A stretch of 34,719 nucleotides of DNA from a virus: positions 1 through 34,719 of IMG/VR virus record IMGVR_UViG_3300036892_000016, one strand, 5' to 3'. Of the stretch, positions 1 through 8,500 are shown piece by piece (position 1 is the first letter of the stretch; each line of letters begins with the position of its first letter). The translations under genes were made by a program, and so were the position numbers. A model generated the notes under the pieces. It saw nothing but the letters and a program-made list of their open reading frames with translations, searched no databases and had not been told where the DNA came from.

Positions 1-941
1 TTTGACGGAAGAATCGAGAGCGCTGATCCAGTTGGATTGATTGTTGCAAGGCCGTTGACCGTGAAAGCTCCGCTATCTACGATGCTGCTCGGCGTGATCG
101 CACCTAGGGTGAAAGTAGCGGCGGGTGCTGTTGTAGGATTCGCGACGCTTGCCGATACCCCATTGGCTGACACCACCGAAAAGGTGGAGACTGTACCGCC
201 CGATGAAGTGATTCTCACTTCCCAAATTCCCGCAGCCGCCTGGCTCAGTGTAGCGAACTGACCGTTGCTCAAAATGAAGCTAGTCGCGCCGATCGTAGCC
301 GTAGCCCCGTTGTACACGCTGAAGGTGTCTGGACTTGTGCGGCTAAAAGTCAGCGTTCCTGTTTCATCCATCACAGAGGTTACGAGGTTCTGGCATCCCG
401 ATGCCGAACTGAGCGGCACGGTGATAGCGCTGGCCCCGGATTTAAATCGCAAAGAGGCTGTGCGGTCAATAATAGTCGTGGCGCTGTCGCACTGAATCGT
501 GTACGGCGTGGTAGACACGGGAGAGGCTGTGCTGTCAGCAATCCCCGGCGAAGTGACGATAGGCGCAGCACCGTGCTGCATGACTGGAACTTGCCCGGTA
601 ATGGTGCTTCCCACGCTGCCTAACGTAGTAGTCGTAGCCCAATAGGGGAAGAAGTACTGCGTCCCAGTGCCGGGGCCGCCTCCTGATCCGGTAGGTCCAG
701 CGACTGCTGTATATACTCCCGAAGCGGCTCGACACAAAGAGAGGTACGCTCCGCCACCGACCGTACAATCGCCTCCCGAAACTCCGTCAATCACTAAAAA
801 AATCCGATGCACGTTTGATGTGGCTGCGGGCAAAGTGCCGACTGTTTTAGGAACAAGATCAATACTGTTGGCAGCGATGTTCTGCCCGTGGGCGAACGAG
901 GATAAAAGAACGAGGATCGCGAGTGGGAAGATTTTTTTCAT
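1..941 (-). CDS. Exported tail-fibre-like protein, partial (C-terminus beyond left edge)
   Basis: The reading frame opens with ATG at 941 and stays open to base 1, so only the first 313 or so residues are seen. It starts MKKIFPLAILVLLSSFAHGQ, a clear Sec signal peptide with probable cleavage after Ala-His-Gly. After that come low-complexity Ser/Thr/Gly/Ala beta-type stretches with motifs such as TFTLGAITPSS and LATINPTGSALSI, typical of phage fibre and spike proteins. The start codon directly follows the TAA of the upstream fibre gene (TAAATG), so translation is probably coupled; no Shine-Dalgarno sequence is visible. The segment after the signal peptide (VGTLPAATSN...) resembles that of the giant exported protein at 5577-9629 (VNTLPATCKGG...), so the two may share an N-terminal domain. 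Exact function is not recognised. Confidence 0.75.
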   Translation of the reverse strand, partial: MKKIFPLAILVLLSSFAHGQNIAANSIDLVPKTVGTLPAATSNVHRIFLVIDGVSGGDCTVGGGAYLSLCRAASGVYTAVAGPTGSGGGPGTGTQYFFPYWATTTTLGSVGSTITGQVPVMQHGAAPIVTSPGIADSTASPVSTTPYTIQCDSATTIIDRTASLRFKSGASAITVPLSSASGCQNLVTSVMDETGTLTFSRTSPDTFSVYNGATATIGATSFILSNGQFATLSQAAAGIWEVRITSSGGTVSTFSVVSANGVSASVANPTTAPAATFTLGAITPSSIVDSGAFTVNGLATINPTGSALSILPS

Positions 942-2606
942 TTATGGATATACCAGACCGGGACTGATTGCGTAGGCGTTGGTTCCGTCACAGAAAAACA
1001 TTTGGGTTGACACTTCGCTAGCGCCGCCCGCTTGTCCGGCAATACTCATCGCATTCAAAACGTTGGTAGGCCAGACAAATGTTCGTCCTCCGGTTCCGTC
1101 TTGAACAATCTTCATTACGAAGGTTTGCCCGGCGGTTCCGCCCGACAGCGTAGAACTTGTTACATTCCCGGTCAGAGTAATTTGGAAACTGCTGCCCGAA
1201 GACAGGTTGAATGTGGGCGTTGCGGAAAACGAAACTGTTACTAGAGAAAATAAGGCGTTGGCGACAAACGCGGTAGTGGCAATTTGGGTAGAAGCTGTCC
1301 CCACCGCCGCTGTTGGAGCGGTGGCGGTTCCAGTAAGAGCCGGAGAAGCCAGCGGGGCCGCGCCCGTTACCTGTGAAACGGTGTAATCGCCAGAAGTCGG
1401 TACAACCGCGCCCGTGCGCGTGTTAAAGGAAGTAACTCCGCCGCCACCCGTTGCACTTTGGACAAAGGCCGTGGTTGCAATCTGTGTGGTATTCGTTCCG
1501 CTGGTTGCGGTCGGAGCCGTTGGGGTTCCGCTGAGAGCGGGCGAGGCGGCAAACACTACATTGCCCGAGCCAGTTGTTCCGCTAACAACCGTCCCTTGGA
1601 TTTTTGCAACCGTTGCGGCGAGTGTTCCTGCTGTAGTTACATCGCCTGACAAATTGCCGTTTGTAACGGACGTAGTGCCGGAAAATTCGGCTAAGTTTCC
1701 ACTGGCGGGCGACCCTGTAGTAGTTACCGTTCCACTGCCCGCCGCCCCTCCGTCCTGAATGTCAATCCCGTTCGCGGCGAGTACCGCTACGTGTCCCGAG
1801 GTTCCGGCAGTGGCAATACCGACAACGTTTAACCCGCCTGCATTGTTCGGATTAAAGGCTGGACGGTGAGAAGAAGAAAGCCCGTAGAAAGTATCGGAAC
1901 CAGATACGCCGCTAGGAGCGGTACTTTCCGTAAGAACAAGAGATTTTACCGTGGTCGGACTGCCGGTGAGGGCAATTCCGCCCGAAGCGGTAACGGTAGC
2001 CTGGCCGTTTGTCGCTGCCTTAAACCCACCGGCATAGGAATAACTAAGATTGCCAGCGGCAACAGATAATTCGCTCCCCGGATCAGTTAAATCCAACCCG
2101 AAAGCCCCCGATACTTCTTGGCTGGCTGTAGGGTTGAGCGATACAAACGGGCTCGTTCCAATAGAGGTTCCGTTTATTTCATAGGTTTGCCCGGAAGGCA
2201 GGTTTATGGTCCCTGCCGAAGTTACGGTAGCCGCTGATCCGCCAAACGCTCCGCCGTTGTTGTATTGAATATCGCCAGTAGAACCGCCGGGAGCGCTGCC
2301 TCCCCCGCCGCCCGGACCCGCCGCAGGTACATCAGACCGCCAGTCGGTCAGGGCGATAATGCCCGTAGAGTGAGTGACGACAATTGCTATCGGGTAATTG
2401 CCCGAAGTAAAACCCGTGGTATTAACTTGTACGAGCCCAGAAGAGAGATTCAGGAGTACGTAGTTCGTTGCTTTGGCGGTTAAGGAGACCTGCTGTCCGC
2501 CGATTATCGTGGGCGTCGTTCCGATCAGAGCTACGCCCGCGTCAACTCCAAGAGTTAGACCCCCGCCGTCAACATAAGGCGCGAATGCGTTGGTTCCAGA
2601 AATCAT
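942..2606 (-). CDS. Tail fibre protein with lambda-like repeats
   Basis: This 554-aa protein begins MISGTNAFAPYVDGGGLTLG. A Gly/Pro-rich linker near residues 95-110 is followed by GSTGDIQYNNGGAFGGSA, a segment seen at the head of many phage fibre repeats. The middle and end contain two copies of a repeat of the form SPALTGT-x-TAPTA-x-GT-x-TTQIATTAFV, as in lambdoid side-tail-fibre proteins. The C-terminal part (VTFSATPTF...LTGNVTSSTLSGG) is a beta-rich fibre tip of a kind often found at phage distal ends. The probable role is host recognition on the virion surface. Its ATG overlaps the stop of the upstream gene by one base (TAATG), and its TAA abuts the next start, which points to translational coupling. 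Confidence 0.85.
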   Translation of the reverse strand: MISGTNAFAPYVDGGGLTLGVDAGVALIGTTPTIIGGQQVSLTAKATNYVLLNLSSGLVQVNTTGFTSGNYPIAIVVTHSTGIIALTDWRSDVPAAGPGGGGGSAPGGSTGDIQYNNGGAFGGSAATVTSAGTINLPSGQTYEINGTSIGTSPFVSLNPTASQEVSGAFGLDLTDPGSELSVAAGNLSYSYAGGFKAATNGQATVTASGGIALTGSPTTVKSLVLTESTAPSGVSGSDTFYGLSSSHRPAFNPNNAGGLNVVGIATAGTSGHVAVLAANGIDIQDGGAAGSGTVTTTGSPASGNLAEFSGTTSVTNGNLSGDVTTAGTLAATVAKIQGTVVSGTTGSGNVVFAASPALSGTPTAPTATSGTNTTQIATTAFVQSATGGGGVTSFNTRTGAVVPTSGDYTVSQVTGAAPLASPALTGTATAPTAAVGTASTQIATTAFVANALFSLVTVSFSATPTFNLSSGSSFQITLTGNVTSSTLSGGTAGQTFVMKIVQDGTGGRTFVWPTNVLNAMSIAGQAGGASEVSTQMFFCDGTNAYAISPGLVYP

Positions 2607-3004
2607 TATTTCATCATCTCTGCAAAGACAGGATCGTTACGTTTGCGAACGGCTACTTTGCGGGCAAATTCTCCGCCTGCCGTTGTACGGATACGTACAA
2701 GATTTGCGGCGGCTGCCCGTATGTCCCTTGAGTACACCGACACTGCAACCACAATGTCTAACAACCTGTCGGTCGGAAACTTTCCAAGCATCGCAATAGT
2801 TTCTGTTGGGTCTGGCGGCGGGACGGGGATAGGGGGGCCGTACTGTCGGGTTGCCCGATAAACAACAGGAACGGGGTCAAATTTCTTGGCGACAGAAGGA
2901 GCGATTGCCCGCAGGCGAGAGAGGACCGCTTGTCTGCATATACACGCTGGGTTGCCCGCAAGGGCGAAAAGCTGGTCGGGCGCGAGTTCTTCTAGGTCGA
3001 TCAC
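2606..3004 (-). CDS. Hypothetical structural-region protein
   Basis: This 132-aa protein starts with GTG at 3004, overlapping the stop of the upstream gene by four bases (GTGA). No domain is recognised with confidence. The N-terminal pattern (DQLFALAGNPACICRQAVLSRL) resembles the pattern in the 118-aa protein at 20695-21051 (AVLFSLARNPSASLDFRKAA), so the two may share a small helical domain. A proline-rich segment (PPIPVPPPDP) near residue 60 separates two helical parts. A perfect inverted repeat of the dispersed palindrome family lies inside its 3' half at 2683-2700. Confidence 0.65.
   Translation of the reverse strand: MIDLEELAPDQLFALAGNPACICRQAVLSRLRAIAPSVAKKFDPVPVVYRATRQYGPPIPVPPPDPTETIAMLGKFPTDRLLDIVVAVSVYSRDIRAAAANLVRIRTTAGGEFARKVAVRKRNDPVFAEMMK
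2683..2700. repeat. Dispersed palindrome copy (in-gene)
   Basis: TTGTACGGATACGTACAA has perfect 7-bp arms (TTGTACG/CGTACAA) around 4 bases. It lies inside the 132-aa gene, where it encodes part of LVRIRTT. It fits the family consensus TGTACGG-NN-CCGTACA except for one half-site base. Confidence 0.6.
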
Positions 3005-3192
3005 TTTGTCTTGTCTGTCTCAGACTTCACGCCCTGTGCAAACTTTGCTTCGCCCGTCAACTTAAGAAGTTGATCCATGCGGGAGTTGATATGCACCTTC
3101 AAATCAATCACGGCGTTGCGCGTCCACACGACTGCTCCGAACGCCAGCAGCCCGGCGAAGTATGGCGCGATCAAGGTGGCCCATTCTTTCAT
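3001..3192 (-). CDS. Small membrane protein, holin/spanin-like
   Basis: This 63-aa protein has one hydrophobic segment near residues 6-22 (TLIAPYFAGLLAFGAVVW). A charged, probably helical tail follows (DLKVHINSRMDQLLKLTGEAKF). That layout fits small single-span phage proteins, but no specific family is recognised. Its stop overlaps the GTG start of the next gene by four bases. It lies 2 bases after the adaptor-like gene at 3195-4271. A lysis role is only a guess, because the lysozyme with its own holin-like partner sits 24 kb away. Confidence 0.6.
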   Translation of the reverse strand: MKEWATLIAPYFAGLLAFGAVVWTRNAVIDLKVHINSRMDQLLKLTGEAKFAQGVKSETDKTK

Positions 3193-3194
3193 TT

Positions 3195-4271
3195 TTAGTA
3201 ATATCCGCCGTAGTTGTACGGATTACTCGGACCGATTGGAAAGCCCGTTCTCACGCTTCCACCCGTCAGTCCCTCACTCGGATAAAACGTCGTTTCGTCT
3301 CTCTCTCGGTCCCCGCTCCGCAAATACCCCATCAAATCTGCGGCCCATTCCTTGTATGAGTCTCCGTACTTCGAGTGGTCGATTGCATCCCGGCATCCGG
3401 CAAGAAACCCGTCATTAAAGATGTACACATATTCGTCGGGCGTTTGGAGGATGCTTGAAAGGCTTGTCAGTAGTGCTGGCTTTTTCTGGTAGACGGGAAT
3501 AATCAACCACGCCAATCCTGAGTATGCCGCGAGTGGCGTCACGCGGATAGCGTAGCCATTTGGGTCAGCAACCGTCCACGTTACGGTTCCATCGGTTACT
3601 TGTGTTCCAGGCGAAGAATTTGCGGGCAAAACAGGCTGTACGCTGCCCGATGTTCCGTAGGGGTTCGGCGTGGGCAGAACAATCGGAGTTTGCGCGAAGC
3701 CCGGAGAACTAATGCTTAGGTTCAGCGGGCGAGAATCCAAGTACAGAATGTTTCCGTTGGCGTCTATAAATTGCTGAATGGGGGTAATTGGCACTTGCGC
3801 GACGCCGTATCCACATCCGTACACGGTGTTTGCCTGCCAGATTCCCATGAAAGCAATGCTGTTTGGAATGAAGGACAGGTTGAACGGATTTGCCTGATAA
3901 GAAGTTTGTGCGGAATCGCGAATCGTTTCGCAGGCAAAGATGGGCTTCGGGGCCATGTTTCCGTTGTTTGTGGAGTTGTTAATGTCGATGCGCCAGCCTT
4001 GTTCGAGCCACGCAAGGTCAGTAACCTGAGTTACATAATCTTGCTGGAGGGCGCTCGTAAGTATCCCGCCCGTACCGTTTGGATTGAGATTTACGTATCC
4101 ACGGTTCCATTTCCAATTTAAGCCGTACGAAAATATGCGCTGATTGACGTAGTTGGCTATGCCAATTACGGTCGCAGCCGTGGGCGCGTTACCCGAAAAG
4201 AGCAGACTGTTAATCTCGGGGTATCCCCGTAACGAGTTGCAAACGGATTGGAGGCTCGTTGTATTCGCCAT
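3195..4271 (-). CDS. Adaptor-like tail/connector protein (paralogue of next gene upstream)
   Basis: This 358-aa protein shares its opening architecture with the 241-aa product of 4271-4996. Both have an N-terminal helix, then a segment with a W-x-W-N-R motif (LNWKWNRGYV here, FAWRWNRATT there), then a D-Y...WLE stretch. Such proteins in short-tailed phages are usually head-tail adaptors or tail-tube components; that assignment rests on position and layout only. An insertion near residues 205-250, rich in Pro/Ser/Gly and with a VTWTVADPNGYAIRV strand, makes it longer than its neighbour. The C-terminus is Tyr/Gly-rich (NPYNYGGYY). The start ATG overlaps the upstream stop by one base. Confidence 0.7.
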   Translation of the reverse strand: MANTTSLQSVCNSLRGYPEINSLLFSGNAPTAATVIGIANYVNQRIFSYGLNWKWNRGYVNLNPNGTGGILTSALQQDYVTQVTDLAWLEQGWRIDINNSTNNGNMAPKPIFACETIRDSAQTSYQANPFNLSFIPNSIAFMGIWQANTVYGCGYGVAQVPITPIQQFIDANGNILYLDSRPLNLSISSPGFAQTPIVLPTPNPYGTSGSVQPVLPANSSPGTQVTDGTVTWTVADPNGYAIRVTPLAAYSGLAWLIIPVYQKKPALLTSLSSILQTPDEYVYIFNDGFLAGCRDAIDHSKYGDSYKEWAADLMGYLRSGDRERDETTFYPSEGLTGGSVRTGFPIGPSNPYNYGGYY

Positions 4272-4996
4272 TACATTAGGTTCCGGCTCTGATTAGACGA
4301 TTGTGCATTTTGAGCCATGTTCTGTGTCGTCAATGGAGTGATGGCAAATTCGGCGCTGAAAATATTCACCTGTGTCTCGGTCAATCCACCGTTTGCCGCT
4401 ACGAGCGACCGAATGAACATTTGGAGCGTCGGAGCATACCTCTCGTCGCCAGTAAATTCGTATGCCTTTGCGAGCATTCCCATTTGGTAGATATTCGAGA
4501 AGTAATCGGGTATCGGTGCCCATGTGTCCGACATATTTACGAACTTGGGCGACGCATTCTGATACGTAAGATTAGCAACAGTAAAATTAGCCGTGGGAGG
4601 AGGAGTGACGCGAAATGTAATGTTCCCGTTTCCATCGTCTAATCGGGCAGCGATACGGCTTGGCTGGCTTTCGGCAATCTCCGTTTCGTCGTTGAGGGAT
4701 ATTTGCATTTTCACAGCTAGGTTCGGAGTATCGACAGTATCAATCGCGGTCGCAGATTCGAGCCATCCGAAGGTTGGAAGGTTTTTTTGGTAGTCTTGGG
4801 TGCCCGCAATCAAGGTAATTGTGGTTGTTGCCCGATTCCAGCGCCACGCGAAAGGAGGTTGTAGAATAGTATTGCGTACCCAATTTGCCATATTTCGGGC
4901 AGGGTCGTTAGTTCCCGAATAAATCAGCGGGTTGTTGAAAACAAACCGTCTGACGTAACGGGTCATGTCATCGAGGGTTAGAGAGCTAGAGGCCAA
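4271..4996 (-). CDS. Adaptor-like tail/connector protein
   Basis: This 241-aa protein begins at TTG (4996), preceded at good spacing by AAGGA. The next in-frame ATG would remove the first ten residues (MASSSLTLDD). Its fold is probably helical at both ends with a central beta part, as expected of a phage adaptor or tail-tube subunit. It is a paralogue of the following gene (shared W-x-W-N-R and WLE motifs). It begins a transcription unit diverging from the plus-strand gene at 5055; the roughly 58-base divergent region holds a promoter and palindrome. Confidence 0.7.
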   Translation of the reverse strand: MASSSLTLDDMTRYVRRFVFNNPLIYSGTNDPARNMANWVRNTILQPPFAWRWNRATTTITLIAGTQDYQKNLPTFGWLESATAIDTVDTPNLAVKMQISLNDETEIAESQPSRIAARLDDGNGNITFRVTPPPTANFTVANLTYQNASPKFVNMSDTWAPIPDYFSNIYQMGMLAKAYEFTGDERYAPTLQMFIRSLVAANGGLTETQVNIFSAEFAITPLTTQNMAQNAQSSNQSRNLM

Positions 4997-5005
4997 AAAT
5001 TATCC

Positions 5006-5034
5006 TTGACAAACTTTGTACGGATGTGTACAAA
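5006..5034 (+). promoter_or_regulatory. Sigma70-like promoter for the collagen-like gene, with operator in its spacer
   Basis: A perfect -35 box TTGACA (5006-5011) is followed by a 17-base spacer and the -10-like TACAAA (5029-5034). The palindrome TTTGTACGGATGTGTACAAA (5015-5034) fills most of the spacer and covers the -10. A protein bound there would block RNA polymerase. A further half-site GTACGGA occurs at 5039-5045, merging into the ribosome-binding site GGAGG. Confidence 0.7.
5015..5034. repeat. Dispersed palindrome copy (divergent intergenic region)
   Basis: 7-bp arms TTTGTAC/GTACAAA flank GGATGT. The 16-base core TGTACGGATGTGTACA is identical to the copies at 25086-25101 and, in reverse orientation, 15960-15975. 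Confidence 0.8.
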
Positions 5035-5054
5035 TGATGTACGGAGGAAAAACA

Positions 5055-5573
5055 ATGAAAAAACTGTGCATTCTTGCGGGCGCTCTTTGGATTATCGGGT
5101 TTTCAATGACCTGTTGCGGCGGGATTCCTACAACTCATCTAGCCGCCCAATCTAGTGGCGTTCAAGGGCCGCCTGGTCCACAAGGTCCGCCGGGGCCGCC
5201 TGGGCCTCCAGGGACGACGGCAGTCATGGCCTACGGCTTTAATCCGCAACAAACTACAGTCCTGACTTCGATTTTTACGCCCGTTTCAAAACTCGCTATT
5301 CCCACAGGAAACACCGAGTTTATCCAGGTTGCAGCACAAGCTTACAGCACAGAACCCGCCCCGTTGATTTGCCAACTCAACGATGACGCGAATTTGGTAA
5401 ACGTTTACACCTCGACGGAGATCAACGGCCAAATAGCGGGCGGGCAAATAGTGGCCCAAACCGAGGCAACGTTACCCCCAAACGACGTGATACACTTCGC
5501 GTGTTATTCGGAATCTGGCAACGTTACGATGGTCGTGGGTCCAGTAACCATGAGTGCGCTAGAGGTCCAGTAG
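5055..5573 (+). CDS. Exported collagen-like protein (moron candidate)
   Basis: This is the only plus-strand gene. The start chosen is ATG at 5055, 7 bases after GGAGG, giving 172 aa; an upstream TTG at 5016 would put coding sequence over the promoter and is rejected. The N-terminus MKKLCILAGALWIIGFSM is a Sec signal; the following CC does not form a canonical lipobox. Residues 35-55 or so hold a short run of Gly-Pro-Pro type triplets (GPPGPQGPPGPPGPPG). The remainder is a beta-rich domain of about 115 residues. It has its own promoter and an operator-like palindrome, and ends 3 bases from the convergent gene at 5577. This is the layout of a moron expressed independently of the late genes. Cell-surface modification or superinfection exclusion are possible roles, not shown. 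Confidence 0.8.
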   Translation: MKKLCILAGALWIIGFSMTCCGGIPTTHLAAQSSGVQGPPGPQGPPGPPGPPGTTAVMAYGFNPQQTTVLTSIFTPVSKLAIPTGNTEFIQVAAQAYSTEPAPLICQLNDDANLVNVYTSTEINGQIAGGQIVAQTEATLPPNDVIHFACYSESGNVTMVVGPVTMSALEVQ

Positions 5574-5576
5574 GAG

Positions 5577-8500
5577 TTACGGGCAAGCTCCTTGGGACGC
5601 GCTCATTCCTGCCATTAATCTCGCCTCGCAAGGATCAAGAATGTGCAAATGATGCCCGGTGATTAGCCCCGGCATCTGCATGAAGTAGCCGATTACCTCT
5701 GCCGAAGTGGATGCGCTAGTCTCGTAGACTTCAAGTCCGTTTTGCCCGCCCAGCGCATACCCTGTACAAGTTTTCGGGTATCCACCGCCCGGACATGTCA
5801 GTGTAGAATTGGCAATGATCCAATTGTTAAAGTATCCGTCATTCACTCCGGCCAATTGGTGGGCCATGCCACCCTCAAAAGGCTCGACATAAAGAGGGGG
5901 GCCGTTCCCTCCTTGGGTCGCGTGAATATAGCCACCATAAGTTTGCATAACCACGCAAACTGGTTGTTGGAACAATGGGAGGGTTGAGCAGTTATAGCCA
6001 GAATCAATAGCGAAGAGGTTTCCGTTTAATGGCCGCAAGTTGTCGATGAATCCACAGCCACCTGCATTGCCGCTTGCAGGAAATACCGGGGCATTAGGCG
6101 CTGTCGTGCTGCCCGTGCTTGACCAGAGACAAGCTGTATCCAGTCCGATAGCGTGATTGATCGCGCCATCCATAATCTCCTCTTCTCGTACTTGCGATAT
6201 ACCAGCATTGCCATCACTTGAAAGTCCATCTCCGATGCCGCCGAAAGGATCAGCAAACGGGAAATTCACCGCGTTGTAATAGAGCGTTAATTGGCATTGC
6301 GACTGTGCGTCGGCCTGCGCGGGCGTTGTGGCCGTGCAATTCGTCGGCAAAGCTCTGAGTCCATTTCCGCAGAAGTAGCTGCTTAAAAACCTGCCGCCTA
6401 TGGTTGAATCAATGTCCGAACTCTGATCCCACACGAGAAGACCTTGATCTCTGCAACTTCCCGCCGGTGGAATTGAATCCCACTGTGCTCCGCTCGGCAA
6501 GTGGAAGTATTTACCAGCGGCACAATTATTTGCGGTCGCGTTGGGGCCGCTCGGGCAGGGGCCGCTCCCAGTGTTAACTCGGAAAACCGGATCGCTCTGT
6601 GACGAGTAGTAGAAGGCGTTGGCGTAAGAAACGGAGCAGTTAGAGGAATTCAAACATTGTAACGAGAAGGCTTCATAGCTGATGCTGTCAGAACCCCCGA
6701 AAATATTCTGAATCACCGCCTGATCCGGAGAACTTGAGGAGCAGCTTACTGGAGAGCCTCCCGCCGGTACGGCGGTGTTCCAACAATGCGAGAAAGCGTC
6801 GGCGGGCAGTGGAGTAGTCCAAAGCGAGCTGGGATAAAAGGGCGTAGTGACAGGTTGCTGGTTGCTGACCGTATAGACGCTCGGAACGCTGTTTGAAACC
6901 GTGCCGGTCGCTGTCCCCAAGGCTACCGTCTTGAATGCGACGGTGTTCATCAGCCAGGGTCCGCCAACGGAAAGCACTGCTGAGTCCGAGGTCAGGCCGG
7001 TCGCGAACAGATCGACATATTGTAAAATCCCGTTGCCGGAGTGTCCCGCTTGTGAGTTGGCTGGAATCGGAGGGCTAGAAGCGACCACCGCCGAGAGCAT
7101 CATGTCGGGACCAGTTGTAGTGATCGTATTGGCGGGGGCTAGATTGTTCCCTGTGGCCACGTGCTGCACATCAACACCGCCAATCAATCCGTTTGCATCG
7201 GTGGCAATAAGGTTGGGGTTGGTAGCACCACCGCCCGTAAAGGTTTCGGTTACAGTGTTGCTGCCGCACCCGGTAACGCCTTGGGAGTAGTAAATTGCCT
7301 GAGAAGTTCCTGTGCCCCGCGAAGGCGGAGAACTCGCGGGCGAAGCGAGAGCGTAAGTATTGCCGCAACTGTCGGTGGGTGTGCCATACGTCGAAGCGGT
7401 ATCCTGCGATGATACTGCGACGACAATAGTGTCTTGACTCTGGTTCGGTTGCGGGAAGGTCGCAGAGATGGATGTTACTCCCGAAGTTCCTATACTGGCC
7501 GTTGCCGTGTTGACCGTAGGATACCCAGTTAGCGCACCAGCGTTCACGTCCACGGTGCAAGTGCCGGGATTCAATCCGGTTACTATACCGAAGGCATTGA
7601 TGCCACAAACCGCCTGCGTGGTGCCGCTGAGCAGCGTGAGGGCATAGGCTTGCCATGTAGTCGTACTCGCGGAATCTGTGGCAGTGCCCGCATAGGTTCC
7701 CGCCGCCACGCCCGACCGCGCTTCAATGGTGACCGGGCAAGCTGAATAAGCACCAACCGTGAACAGCAGAAAATAATTTGTTCCTGCTGTGTAAAAGGGG
7801 GAAACCCCGCAGTTTTGGACTCCGTAATCAGAGATTCCGACCAGAATCAGGTCGGAGGAGCCTGTGGTAGTAAAGTTTCCGGTGGTGATCGCGGTCGAGG
7901 CCGCGCCGCTATTGTTGCCGTGCTTCACCACGTCTATAACCGTGCCACCGGATTCTTCCACGCACGCTAGCGACATGGTGGTGGTGGCAGTCGAGTGCAG
8001 CGTGATGGTATCCCCGCTGCCGCCTTTGCCGGTCGCGGTGAACCACGCAGTAATTTCCACGCCGCCGTTGTCGGTCCCGGTAGCTGTTGGGGTATAGGAG
8101 TTGCCCAGTAAGTCCGTAACCGTCATCGTGCCCGAAAGAACCTGACCGTAGCACGCTAGCGTCGCCCCGGCGGTTGTAGTCCAAGAACCGGACGTGGGCA
8201 CCGTGATAGAGGTAGCGCTGGTGGTCGGTTCTTTGATGGCGGCATTCAGTTGAGTCCACGGGCCGCCGGAGGTTGCGCCCGAAACTCCATAGCCGACTCC
8301 TGCGGAAGTCACATTCTGCGTGCTGCCATCCGAGAAGGTTTCAGTCGCGGCCTCAGACTCGCTATTGGTCGGCGGGTTTGTAGTAATCGTCCAACCTGTC
8401 GGCGCTATGGCGATTGAGGAAAGCGTTGGACCGGTAACTGTCTGCCCAGTGCCAGCCAAAGGTACAGCTAGGATTGAGCTAGGAATCGAAATGGTCAAAG

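Noticed and set aside
667-975. Plus-strand frames across the fibre genes
   Set aside because: They mirror the minus-strand coding frames; no ribosome sites or recognisable proteins.
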